A stretch of 64,000 nucleotides of DNA from Symbiodinium natans (Eukaryota; Sar; Dinophyceae; Suessiales; Symbiodiniaceae). The stretch is from NCBI GenBank assembly GCA_905221605.1, contig CAJNDS010000813.1:314001-378000 (forward strand). Reading direction: 5' to 3'. A model generated the notes under the pieces. It had not been told where the DNA came from, did not search any database, and saw nothing but the letters and a program-made list of their open reading frames with translations. Both the position numbers and the translations under genes were made by a program. Shown here in pieces: positions 51,723-63,714 of the stretch. How positions within the stretch are numbered: the stretch's first letter is position 1; the number at the start of each line of letters is the position of its first letter.

Positions 51723-54700
51723 GTGGTCCGCTGTAGAAAGAAAGGTAGTCCGCTGTTTGGTATGGTGTGGTAGCAGAATGGTTTTCCCTAATCTTTTCAG
51801 TTTCAATCCGGCCTCACCAGACGGATCCGCGTGTCTGGGCGCGCCCAGTGCGCTGGGGGTAGGGTAACTTCCCTACTCCTCATGCCCTGTAGCAGAAGAA
51901 GAGAGAGGTGGAGGGGTGAAGGGAGAACCAAACCAGATCAAGCAGACTGGTGATCCTCCCCCCCGCCTACTCTACCCGGTAGCCGCAGGACCTACCCAGA
52001 GGACACCACATTACTCCAGGTTTGGGTATCCATAGGACAGCCACAAGGTGTGTGAAGTCAAGGTACTTCTGGAGCGGGAGCGCAATAGTCACAACCACAC
52101 ACCCCGGGTTTGTTTTTTAGCCATTACTATTTTTTGTTGGGGTTGCGATTCGAGCTCTACGTCCTTGCCGTGGGGGTTGTCGTTTCCCTCTGCGGGGGCT
52201 CGGAGAAGGAGGGTGACCGCAGCCTGGGGGCATGAGGGGGACGCTGTCATCCCCAAGCCCCGAAGAAGCAGAAGAAGAAGCAGAAGGAAAAAGATGGAGA
52301 GGGGGCGCGCCTAGAGTGCTTGGGAGGGAGGAAACCCCTGACCTCAAGCCCCAGGAAAGAAAGAATGAAAGAAAGATAAAGAGAGGAGTGCAGCTTGGAA
52401 CGGGGGAGGCCCGGCGGGGGTGGGGGGGGGCCTTCAACCAAAAGGGAGAACCAATTATGAAAACAAACAACTCCCATGTTCACGGCCCCGCAGTCCTGAG
52501 ATGTTATGAGTCCAAGGGCGCTGCAACTTGCGACAAAGTCTTCAAACACTCGCGCGACCCTCAGAGACTTTGTTTTGCTCTGTTTCGCTTAGCCGTTGTG
52601 CAAACTTTTGTCGATTTATCAGAGTTAGCACATGTGGAACCTCGCGTAACCATGCGTAAGCGTGAGATGGCACGGACGAAGTACCTGCAACATGTTCACT
52701 CAGCACACACGGAGGATTCCGAAGTGTTGGGTATCAAGCCACGATTATCCAAATGAAGTCTTGCGCACCTGATACCAGTCTGGGATTCCTTCCAGTCGTT
52801 TATCTGGACACAGTTACACGTCCCCAGAAAGGTGGAGTAATTGAGCAGCTGTGCGCATGGCACGCCGCCTCGTTGCACCTCGTGTTTGTCGTCCAATTGT
52901 ATTCATCCGAACTGCAAGCGCGATTTTGGCCGAGGTGTCCCCGTGCACATCTTTGCGCAGCTGCTTGGCTTCTTCTTAGAATTGCGCATGACGTTTAGCC
53001 TTGGACTGACAATTTTGTCATCCCATTTTGTTTGGAATTATCTGAGAAGTAGACAGAAACCTGTTATGTATGTATGATATGCATGTGTGCTAGCTGGGAG
53101 GGTGGCATCAGCGAGAATCATGAGAATCGAAGGGTGCGACTCAGAATGAGGTGTGGGAGGTTGAGGGACACAGCGGAGCCAAACCAGGAGTTCTCGAAAG
53201 AAGCCATTTTCGATGTATACAAGAGCAACAGAGGCGGAACATTTTAAGTATTGAGGCTTCTAGACAGTTTGCATGCTGATATTCAGGCCTGTCCTGCCTG
53301 CCCGTGCCGTTGGGCAATGCATGAGCAGTCAGATTGCGCGTCTGCTTTCCGACCTAGATCTTTGCTATGTGGCACGACATCACACAAGCAAGACTTGATC
53401 CTCAGGCACTTAGAAGCCGCCTGAAATGGGAAGTGGCCATCTACAAGAGACTGTGCGATCAAGATCGCCCAAACAATCCCAAACATAAGGGTGAGTTTAT
53501 GAAGCGCTGCAAGCAATGCCTTCCGGCCGTTCGTCGCAAAGGGTGTGCATTTGAGTTTTCTCTGTGTTCGTTCGCAGCTCACGAACGGCGAGGAATTGTG
53601 AGCATGTTTTGAGGGAAGGACAGGTTTCCAGCGCTCTTGCCGCATGTTTGCCGGCGTATGTGGGCATGGACACTGTATCCTGGATGCCTCCCCGTAATGG
53701 AACGTGATCCCACGTTACGGGACTACCTTATCTCTGGAATAGTAGCTAGTCAGCTAGTCATCACTCCTAACATGCGAAGAAGGACCGGGAAAGGATCTGC
53801 GAGAAGTAGGGAGGCGAGGCCAAGGGTAAAGGCAAGCAGGGCGCAGGTTCATCGCCGATAGACTCGATAGACCTCTTTAGCAAGAGACGCCCGCCATGGT
53901 GCTTGTGTTAAATCCATGTACTGTAGGCGGGTGGTAAACTTCGCGTGCACCAAAGCCTCACAGGTCTTCTGGAAAGGTTGCGAGCCCGCTGACCCTCGGA
54001 AGCCAGCTGCTGAGTGTTCACGTTTGTTCACGTTGCCCTGCACGAGTGGCACATAATTGTCTCATGATAGGCACAGTTCTTGTACATGGTGTCCATGAGG
54101 CAGCATGCTGCCTGAGGCGCTGGCCAAACTATCTTCCTGGATCCCCGAATGGCCAGAGCAGATCACAAAGCATTCGCTGCCGATTCTCATGGTTGGAGCC
54201 GTGTCGCTCAGGCGGTTACACTTCGCCAAACATTCGCCTACTGGCAACCGCTGCCTCGCTGCATGCGTCTGTGACACACTTGTGCAACCATTCCAGCTAC
54301 TCAAGCTGCATAACATCTAGTCAACAAGACTGAATCTCTATCAACAGCAGCACGGACTTGACACATAAGCGAAAATTGTACAGGGTTGGTGGCTAGAGGT
54401 TTCAGAATTAATTCAGGACTTAGGGATCTAGTGCAGCGCCTCCCAAACGACCCTGCAGGCTTGCCTGCGACGTTGCAGCCCTAATTGTCGGTTCAAGTCC
54501 ATGCACGAACCGCTCCCGCAAGTTGATCAAGGATATATTGTGGTGTATTTGGTTTTGAACCATTTGCAGAAGCATTGAGATCGTTCAACTGGGCATGCAG
54601 TGTGGCGTTGTACATAGGGCACAAGTCCCATCTCATCAGGAGATTTATCACCGCAGTTGCGAAGCTTGCTGTCCACTATTTCCGATCATTGCCCACTGCT

Positions 54701-57540
54701 CCTTACTGGCTGTCATTACACGGTGCGGTCGGCCAATGTTGCGTGCTGTGTCTTGCTGGTGTCCGTGCGCGTAGAAGTGGAGACGAGCCGTTTGCACCTG
54801 CACACGTTGTGCGGTCCCTGGGTAGGAATGTCCAAGTAACTCTCGGTGTAGTACCCCTGGTCACGCAACACGTGCATTACGTTCTTACGGCAAGTTCATT
54901 CAAAACGGACGTCTCTCATTTCACCCAGGCAAAGAAAAGACCGGCCCAGGGTAGGTACGAGTGGTAGCTCATCTTTAAAACGGCTCCCCTGCCCGAATGC
55001 CGAATGCAGGTTTTGACTGCGAAGACTTCTGTGGGAACGTAGTGGAGTGGCTTTGGAGGAGCCCAGGGAGGCTGCATCATTGACCGCTAAAGTTGACCGC
55101 ACTTTATCAGATAGCACATTGCTCGCACTTCAATGGCACTTTACATGTCTTTGCAGACCTGCCTAGATCTTGCATGTTAGTGGCAGCGAGTCCTCAAGGC
55201 ATTCAGCCAGCCAGTCGATTATCGATTAGCCCTAGCAGTTCGCGTTAACCGTTGGCGCGACTGTGGTTGGCACTCGCTTGCCGAATGCGTGAGGGCCGCT
55301 GCCCAGTGCAACAGCATAAATCTCGGCAAAGTGGACGCAGGCACGAAAGACGTAATTCAGAAAGACACTAATTTTTTAGAGTTGGAAAGAGCTTTCCGAA
55401 GGCCCCTCGGTTGGAGCACGGGACCGCAAAATGAAGTGCCCCGTTTGTCCATGACATGGCCGAATCCTAATCTAAGTGAAATGCCACTAGGAAATAGCAT
55501 GCTGTTGGAAGGACATGTCCCTAAATGTGAATTTGCTTGGCAATGACTTACGGGCTACCTGTGGAAAGTCGGCGCCCAAGATGAACAACAATTGTTTTTT
55601 CCCCAGGAGCTGGGCAAGGATGTCGCCACCAGAATGCAAGTCATATGAGTCACATGCACTGCCACACGCAAGAGCGAGTCGCGCCCCAACACCGCAATCG
55701 TCACTGTCTCAGGGAAGTTGAAATCGCCAAAAGGTACTTAACTTCAACATAAATGGCGACTCTTTGACGCCCTGACGCCCACACGTTCAAAAGTTGGGGA
55801 TTACGGTGCCTCAAACAGTGAGAACTGCTTTTGTTGACCGCACGACATGTTCTGTGTAGAGCTTTCTCCGAAACATAGCTATATCAAGCATAGCTACAAC
55901 AATTCACATGTTTGGCTGGTTGGCCAGGACCGCCGGCAAAGTAAGAACAAGGGACAACAAACCTAGGCATGTTGTTCTCGTCCGCGGACACTTTGCTGCC
56001 AGACTACCTTTCGGCATGTTGCGCCGGCGCGAGGTATTGCAGAATGCCAGACTCGGTCACCACAGTATGCATAGACATCTTTGTCCAGCTTGCTCGGCGG
56101 TTTGACTGCGTGTTTATTGAGTTCCAAGTCATCATACTGTGAAGCCTCGGCAGCTGGCATTTAGTTAGTTGCAGAGCTTGCCTGTCCTCCAGCTATGTGC
56201 ATCGGCTATGACCTCAAACTGTCTTGTTTTACACCTGTGCCGACACATGCTGGATGATGGAGAAGCGCCGCTTTCCAGGCCACCCTGGACTTGTGCATAA
56301 TGTTGGCAGCCCTGCGCTGATGTTGGCTCTCTGGCTTGTACGACTGCTCTCGAAAGCAGGCCTGGGCCTGTGATTCTGCCAGATTAGTATGCGTTCCTGA
56401 AGAAAAGTTGATGAAACGAGGGAACCAGAAGTTCCACTGCGGCCGAGATTGTCTGTGCAGTCATATTTACGGGGAGACTAGCACGAGATGACTGGGTCTT
56501 GAGCCGAGGGCATCCGAGTGCCAACATCGTGGTTATGATAGGTGATGTATGATGATGTAAATGTTGATTTGACTGATGTAGACAGCAAGATCGCGGTCAC
56601 AGTACGTCGAATTACAGTTGTGGCGAATTTGCCTCGATGTGTCAGACAGGTAGCTCTTTCTACCTGTGCCATTCGTGGTCCTAAGAGCCACCACGTCTCA
56701 GCTTATCAGATATGCCAAGGTGTGCGAAGTATGCACTCTCTGACATGCACACTCTTTAAAGCGTTGGGGGGAGGGGGGAAAGGACACGACACGATCGATC
56801 CCCGACCTACAGCTGCGTGGCCCAACGAAAAGCTTGTAAACAGCTGATCGCTTAGGTGGGAATTTGAGAGTTCCTGCTGTCACCGAGTTGTTCCGGAGTG
56901 GCTGCTTTGCTTCGCTTCCCCTTTCACTGCACTGTAGTATATATATGGTATACTATCGTAGGCCAGAGTTCAGATGGGATTTAGTTACGGCTTCTCACGC
57001 AGGAGCATGCAAGCTTCGGTCGGCCCTGCAACCTTGATGTACGAACTCGACGCATTTGAGACCAGATTGCTTGAACATCCTCTGTTTCGTGTGTCATTGG
57101 CTGCTCCGTGCCGAACCATATCATCGGTGTATCAGCCTGTGGTTGCGATGAGGGGCTTGGGTCGTTCCATGACCTGTTCCGCTCCAGGCTGTGAGCATGC
57201 ACATACGAACATTAGTGAATGACTAGACTTCTTGGCACCAGCTCCAATCAAGCGTTCAAGCTGCCAAATCTTTCGATGCACATGCCCTACAAGCAAAGCT
57301 GGTGCATTGCAGCTGAACAGTTTTCTACTACTCTTTTTGCTGGCGCCGCTCCCGTGGTCGCTCTGGTGGCTCTGGCAAAGCCACTGCCACCAGCCACTGC
57401 CACCGATGCACGGTGCGATCCTTGGGTGTGAATTGACTTTTTCATGTGTCCATGTTACAAATGTCAAAGTTTTTCGATGTTGCGATGAATCCTTGACAAT
57501 GCTTGCAGCACACTAACTGTAGCTAGAAAAGTTCCTGCTG
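51723..57540. other. Gene-poor stretch
   Basis: A purine-rich segment at about 52240-52400 gives Lys/Glu/Arg-rich frames. Nothing else recognisable; short open frames on both strands lack domains. Confidence 0.4.
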
Positions 57541-58085
57541 AATATGCTGAACAGCGTGCAGATTTGTACGAATTGTGCCGGTTTAGAGAAATTGAGGTTA
57601 TCATCCAGCCAGAAGCTCAGCGATCACCATGCCGCAGATCTAGCTTGGATGAGTTGGGCGTGTGGATCCTGGATGCCTCGCTTGCGGCCAACAGTTTTGT
57701 ACCCGCGAACGTGCTGTTGTTCACCTTCAAAGGGACACCAGTGGTTGTCGGGAGTTCTTAGTCCGGACATTCCGCCCATTGTCGTCTGAGCATGCCGACT
57801 TTCTTGATGCACACGATGCCAAAAGAGAAGCGTACTGGTGTCAGACCTGCTGAGCACCGTGAGGGGTGTCGGCCGAGGATTGTACAGAGCGATCTCGAGC
57901 CTCTGGATTCCAATGACATTCCTGGACTCCACCCTCTTTCAGTTGAGAACCCTTGTTACGGCCGCGATTTCGAGCCTGCTCCACAAGCTCCTGAGGCTTA
58001 CACTCGGTCAAAAGCCAGCTACGCGAAGGAAGAAATTAAACTGGCCGGCAACATTCCCGCTCGAAGGCTTGTCGTTACGCGGTAG
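57541..58085 (+). pseudogene. Decayed retroelement-like ORF with a C2HC zinc-finger motif
   Basis: Three consecutive frames look like one broken protein: AEYAEQRADLYELCRFREIE then VIIQPEAQRSPCRR (57548-57650); CLACGQQFCTRERAVVHL with QRDTSGCREF (57668-57755), spaced C-x2-C-x12-H-x7-C; then HREGCRPRIVQSDLEPLDSN, through IKLAGNIPARRLVVTR, to a stop at 58085. Zinc fingers of this kind occur downstream of RT in some retroelement ORFs, which is why I suggest that origin. No RT is present here. The frame changes could instead be introns. Confidence 0.4.
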
Positions 58086-58089
58086 CGTT

Positions 58090-59085
58090 CGACATGATCA
58101 CATGCGATAAGCCCGCAGAAGACTGAGAATAGTTTGCGTTTCTCCCGTGTGCAAGCACTTTGTTTATGTGTCTAGTGTAATGACAGACGCTCGGACTTTG
58201 GATCCTCGGACGCGTGTGTGAGTGAGGGAGCTTTTGGCATGTCTGGCGTAACGTCTTCGACTTGCTTTTGTCCGGAGTGGGAGAGTCGCTATGGATTCGT
58301 TCGTCGGCAAAACTCGTTTGCCGATTTTTTGCTGCGGGATCTGTGGCACGAGCAGGACTTGAATACACAATCCATGCAGAGCAGGCTTCGTGAGATTGTA
58401 CTCGTCTGATACATTCCTCAACTGTGGCAGATGCTGGGCTTGGAGTCTATGCAATATAGGATCAAGGGGCGTCGTCAAAGGAACATGAGCACTATATAGA
58501 CAGGCGTATTTGTTGCAGCGAAAATAGTGCCCTCAAACTTTTACCCTGTCGGCAGGCAGGACCAGCTTGCTTTGCTAAGGTCTCCAGCTCGCAAGGCAAT
58601 TGCTGCCTGAATGGCCAGAGGTGTGGGGCGCAGAAGGGCTGTGCATTTATTTCTCATGTATTCACAGAATGGCTTGGCGATCTGGGATTGTGGGCCCATG
58701 TTCGTGCTTTGGCTTGATCGGATGTATTCTCGACGGTTTTTGTTTTGAATTCCCCCTCGGTGTGGGCTCTGTGTACTCCTCATCCGGGGTTTCTCAGAAT
58801 CCTCCAAAAATCCTGCAAATCCCAGAGAAATCCATACGAAAACCCTCAATGAATCCTGTATCCCTGGTGTGACCAAACCCCAGACAAGCCCGCAGAATAT
58901 CTCGGGAGCTCCCAATTCCAAGATGATCCCAACAATCCTCATCAAACGGCTTAGCCTGGGGTTGGGATGCTCGAAGTACGGTCACTTTCTGCACGGTGCT
59001 CCCTTTTTCTTGCAATTTGCCATTTGCATATCTGTTTACCCCAAAAAGGAACCTTATGGGGTCTTCTCCTCAGAACGAAAGAGCC
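58090..59085. other. No recognisable gene
   Basis: Only short unsupported frames. Confidence 0.4.
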
Positions 59086-59945
59086 ACGCTCTTGGCCAGA
59101 TTGGTGTCGCGCAGTTTGGTACGTGGTCTCCAATGCATGGGCGTCCGGTTTTCATGGTTCCCATCATGAATCATGAGGGACAGGGATACGCGTTTGGCCC
59201 AATTGGCGTCATGCGGTTGTGTTGCATGGTCTCCCATGGCCTCCGATCAAGAGCAACAAGGGCCAGGCGGGTCCGTGGTCTCCATTCTCCGATCATGAGC
59301 GGCAGTCTCAGTGGCGCTGAGTGGGTGTCGCTCGGTTCGGGGCGGGTGTCACGCGGTTTGGGTTCGTGGTCCCCATGATCTCCGATCATGGCATGGCGAC
59401 AGGGGGGAACGGGTCCGTGGTCTCAGGGGTCTCCCACGGTCTCCGATCATGTTGTTTGGGTGTCGCACGGTTTGGGTCCGTGTTCTCCATGGTCTCCAAT
59501 CATGAGCCACGTGCTTTGACTCGGGTCCGTGGCCTCCCATGGTCTCCGATCAAGAGCGACAAGGGCCGTGCGGGCGGGTGCCGATCATAAGCCACGGTCA
59601 TGCGCATGGGTCCGTGGTCTTAGTGGTCACCCGGCCTCCAATCACGGGCGCACAAGGTCTGGGTGGGTGTCACGCGATTCGGGTCCGTTTCTCTGACCAT
59701 GAGCGACAAGTCAGGCGGTTTTGGTCCGTGGTTTCGCATGGTCTCCGAGATCAGGAGCGACAGGGGTCGGCAGGGTGTCACGCACGTGAGTGTGTGTGTG
59801 GTCTCCTATGGTCTCCGTTCGTGGGCGCACAAGGGCTGGGTGGGTGGGTCCGTGGTCTGCCACGGTTGCCGATTGGGTGCACAAGGGCTGGGCATGTGTC
59901 AAGCGGTTCGGGTTGGTGGTCCCCATGGTCTATGGGAAAGCAGTG
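59086..59945 (+). repeat. Degenerate tandem repeat, ~50-100-bp units
   Basis: Recurring blocks: CATGGTCTCCGATCATGAG, GAGCGACAAGGGC, GGGTGTCACGCGGTTTGGG and TCCGTGGTC, in variable order and spacing at least nine times. Frames across it are Gly/Ser/Val- or Pro/Arg/His-rich artefacts. Confidence 0.75.
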
Positions 59946-60034
59946 CCGAAAGCATTTTTCAGGCGACGAAAAATGCATGTGGCATGCCCTGGGACGCGCG
60001 TCGGAAAGTGGTGGAATAGACATGCATGACTGCC

Positions 60035-60068
60035 CGAAAGCATTTTGCCAGCCCTAAAAATGCTTTCG
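60035..60068. repeat. Perfect 12-bp inverted repeat (hairpin)
   Basis: CGAAAGCATTTT, a 10-nt loop, then AAAATGCTTTCG. A related 9-bp hairpin (GCATTTTTC / GAAAAATGC) lies at 59952-59976. Confidence 0.85.
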
Positions 60069-60069
60069 A

Positions 60070-61640
60070 GCTTGCTTTCAACATTTGCAGTGTCAGGCTC
60101 TCTTTCTGCGGTCTTTCAAGGGGGAAAGCAATGAAAGACAGCTGAGCGCGATTTTGAATGCAAATTTGCATTGTGCTTCTTAAGTCAGACTTATGTTGGT
60201 TTTGGGAAAAGCAAGCTGCGCAAATGCATTTAGGCCGCTTTGAAAAATGCATCTGGCGATGTTCCTCGTGGCTCTGGGTCTCAAGGGGCAGTCCTGCGCA
60301 AGGTCGAACAGTTCTCTAGACGCGTCAGGATTCCCATAGCTGCTATGCACAGAGAAGACAAGAGGAAACCAAAGCAATCATGAGCCGACAAAGCCCAAGC
60401 AACGTGATGGGAAACCAGTGCGTTGCGAGCTGATTCAGCGAGGGCCTATGGGGATCGGATGAGAAGAGAGTAGCATGAGAGTAGTTTGAGGGTTTGAGCC
60501 GTTTGAGCCGTGACTTGCGGAGAGGTTGAGCGATCCCGGCTTGATGGAGTGGAGTGATGTGGAGTGCACCGCGCAATGCCTTCTAGCTGAAAAAACGCAC
60601 AAGCCAGATCAAGCCAGGGCCCAAGGAGTCAAGGAGGCTTTTGTCGGTTGATTCGGGACATTGGCGTAAAACGGCGCCCAAGAACGCAAAGTAGTGGAGC
60701 GAGGCTTTGTCCAAACTATTGTGAGCCACATTTTTGTTCGTTGGCTTTTCTCAGTAGGAAGGAAGCCCGCCCCATTATGTCGCCACTGGCGCTTGGATGA
60801 ACGCGTTGTTGCATGTGCACTTTCTCAGTTTCAGTTCTGTCCGGGCGTATTCCCATTTGCACCTCTCCAATAAACCGCATGGGACTCACGGCACCTGGGA
60901 TGCGATGGTTGTTGGCTTACCCCTAGATTTCTGATGCTCACTTCATGTACAGACTGGGAGCGCACCTTAGGAATTAATTAATTCATGGTTTGTTAGCCTT
61001 TTCTTGCAAGCAGATTTGCGATCTTGTCTGTTCGGTTAGCGGTTATTTAGCGAGTTTTTGTGAGCTGCCGTAGGGAAGAATGCAAGAAAATATCAAGAAC
61101 TAAGCGAGAAATTAGCAAGCAATTACAGCGAAATTAGCAACTTGCACAAGAGCCTGAAAAGCTCAGTTTTCTCACACTTTTCTCACAAAAACCCGCAACT
61201 TTCCTACAGATGTTTTGCAATTTTCTATCTGCTGGTCGTAAACTGTTGCTAATTTCCTCGCAGTTGTTCTCTCAATTATATCGCAAAATTCTCTCCGTAT
61301 TATTTTTCATGATTTCCAGTCTGTACATGACCAACTCCAGTCAAAACTCTAGACACCTGAAACGAAATGAAGAAGAAAAAGCGGAAGAAGGGCTTGCGGC
61401 TGGCCGGAGGGCTTCCCTGGTGAAAAGCTGGGTAGAAGGAGAGAGGGAGACCAACCTCCAGGGCACGAGAGAAGACCCCTCCGATGTTGAGTTTAGCCGC
61501 GTTTAGCCTGCATCCATTGAATCCATTGCCATTCTCCCTTGCCTTCAGGCTTTGCGTGGCCACCTGACTGCACTTAGCGTTCGATTTGCAAACTTGCGGC
61601 GACATGTAGAAGAATTCCGGGTGCAAACCGCATACAGGTG
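60070..61640. other. No recognisable gene
   Basis: Becomes AT-richer toward the right. A small Lys/Glu-rich frame (61210-61506) has a hydrophobic start but no family. Confidence 0.4.
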
Positions 61641-61762
61641 TATGTAACTTGTATGTACTTATGCATACATGTGCGTGTACATGCAAAACATTTTATGTAT
61701 GTATGCATGTATGTATATACAAATATACAAATATATTTATTTTTTATGCTACCCCCCCCCCC
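61641..61762. repeat. TATG/GTATG microsatellite ending in poly(C)
   Basis: TGTATG, TATGCATG and ATATA units, then about 12 C. Confidence 0.85.
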
Positions 61763-61860
61763 TAAAACCCACGTTTTACTATGTTTGCCTATCGCACACA
61801 ATGAAAACCTCTCCCCCGGCACCCTCAATTCCAGAATTCCAGATTTTCTGAAACCCCTAA

Positions 61861-61957
61861 TTCCAGAATTCCAGATTTTTCAGAGGCCCCCAGTTCCAGA
61901 ATTCCAGAATCTGGTATTCTGGAACTGGGGGCCTCTGAAAAATCTGGAATTCTGGAA
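61861..61957. repeat. Perfect 42-bp inverted repeat, 13-nt loop
   Basis: Left arm 61861-61902 starts TTCCAGAATTCCAGATTTTT; right arm 61916-61957 is its exact complement. The arms themselves contain a CCAGAATT sub-repeat, and the left flank carries a partial copy (61829-61850). Confidence 0.95.
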
Positions 61958-62330
61958 TTCTAAATTCGGAGAGCCGAGAAAAAGGGGTTACATTGTAAAG
62001 TTAGAGATGGAAAATAAGAGTCTTATTGGGATTCCTATTAGTTTGAAAGGATTCCTTATCATCTTCTAGGCTTCCTATCAAATTTAATGATACTCCTGTT
62101 CACTTTAATGGGGAGTTCCAGAATTCCAGAATCTGGAACTCTGGAACTGGGGGCCTCTGAAAAATCTGGAATTCTGGAATTCTGGAATTCTAAATTCGGA
62201 GAGCCGAGAAAAAAGGTTACATGTTAAGATTAAATGGGATTCCTATTCGTTTGATAGGATTCCTTATTGTTTTCTAGGCTTCCTATTGAATTTAGTTATA
62301 CCCTGTTCACTTTAATGGGCGTTCCTATTA
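61908..62330 (+). repeat. Two tandem copies of a ~222-bp unit
   Basis: The sequence from AATCTGG (61908) through TTCGGAGAGCCGAGAAA and TCTAGGCTTCCTAT recurs from about 62130. The second copy has an extra TCTGGAATT unit and scattered differences. Confidence 0.85.
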
Positions 62331-63200
62331 AATTAATAAGATCCAAGTAATTTGGATACGATTCTCAGTAATTTAATGGCATTCTTATTCCAAGTAAATT
62401 TAATAGAAAGTCTAAGAATTTGAATAAGCTTCATAACAATTTTTTAACATATTCCTATGAATTCTAATAGGCTTCTTATTTGGATTCCTTTAGCTTTTAT
62501 CAGCTTCCTATTCATTTAAGTAGGTTTCTGATTAATTTGAATAGGCTTCGTATTCATTTTAACAGGGTTTCTCATTCATGTTGAAAGGATTTCTAAATTC
62601 ATTTTCATAGGGTTCCAACTAGATTCAACAGTGCTCTCATGATTTTTTAAATCCTGTTCCTTATTCATTTCAGTTGGACTCGAAGTATGTAATTTTATTA
62701 TGCTTCTTAATGATTTAAATAGCAATCCTATTACCTAAAAGTTTTAATAGGGTTCATAATAATTCTAACAGTACGACTCTTATTGTTTTAAAGGGTCCAC
62801 GTTACTTTTTTATAGAATTTTATTGGCTCCTCTCTGAATCTTAATTTACTCTTAACAGAATCCATAGATTTTCGTAAGCTTCCTTTAATTTTAATAGCAT
62901 TCCTCTGAATTCAAAAGGGTTCCTATTCGTTTCAATGGGCTTCCTATGATTCCTCTGAATAGGACTCCAAGAAATTTTAAGAGGAGCCCTACTAATTTAA
63001 TAAGCTTCTACATATTTAACCTAGATTCCCACTAATTGTACTAGGAGTCTTACTAAATTCTTCAAAAGAATCGTATGAATTTCAATAGGGTTCTCATTCA
63101 TGTTAATGGGGTTCCTGTTAAATTCATACGAACCCTATGAATCCTATTAAATTTAGTAGGAACCCAAGTAAAACTAACAGCACACATATTAAAATTAATA
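62020..63200. repeat. AT-rich island with a degenerate TTCCTATTNNTTTNATAGG-type motif
   Basis: Roughly 25-35-bp spaced variants of GGATTCCTATT and TTTAATAGG, in both orientations. GC content is far below the rest of the window. No coding frame of note. Confidence 0.65.
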
Positions 63201-63449
63201 GCAATCCACGATCTCGAGCAAGTTGTTCAGGTCACTTCTGTTTGAGCACTCGCTCGAGCAATTACTGAGTGGATCATTACGTGAATTGAGCTTTTTGGAA
63301 TCAACGAAGTTAATTAAAGTGATTAAATCAATTACATTAGACAAATTAGTGAAATTGAGTAAAATATTTAATGAATTAATAAAGCCCTACCATGATCAAA
63401 CTGGGAGGCCGATCTGTCGGACTTCAGGGAAAGAGCATATGGAAACGTT

Positions 63450-63457
63450 TTTTTTTT

Positions 63458-63488
<31 letters not shown>

Positions 63489-63626
63489 TACCATATATGT
63501 ATATATGTATATACATATAAATATATACACACTTATATCTACAGATATATATATATATATACATATATACATATATTTACATATCTGTGTGTGTGAGTGA
63601 GTGCGTGCGTGCGTGCGTTCGTGGTT

Positions 63627-63658
<32 letters not shown>

Positions 63659-63660
63659 TG
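63450..63660. repeat. Compound microsatellite: poly(T), poly(G), TATA, GTGC, GT
   Basis: Adjacent homopolymers and dinucleotide tracts. Confidence 0.95.
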
Positions 63661-63714
63661 ATCGGGGCCCGCCCGGTCCCCCCCCCACCCATGAACCCCA
63701 TCCTCGCTGTGGTG

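Noticed and set aside
54487-54503. GGTTCAAGTCC resembling a tRNA T-loop
   Set aside because: No acceptor stem, D-arm or anticodon arm could be fitted around it. The similar GGTTCGAGTC near 51499 fails the same test.
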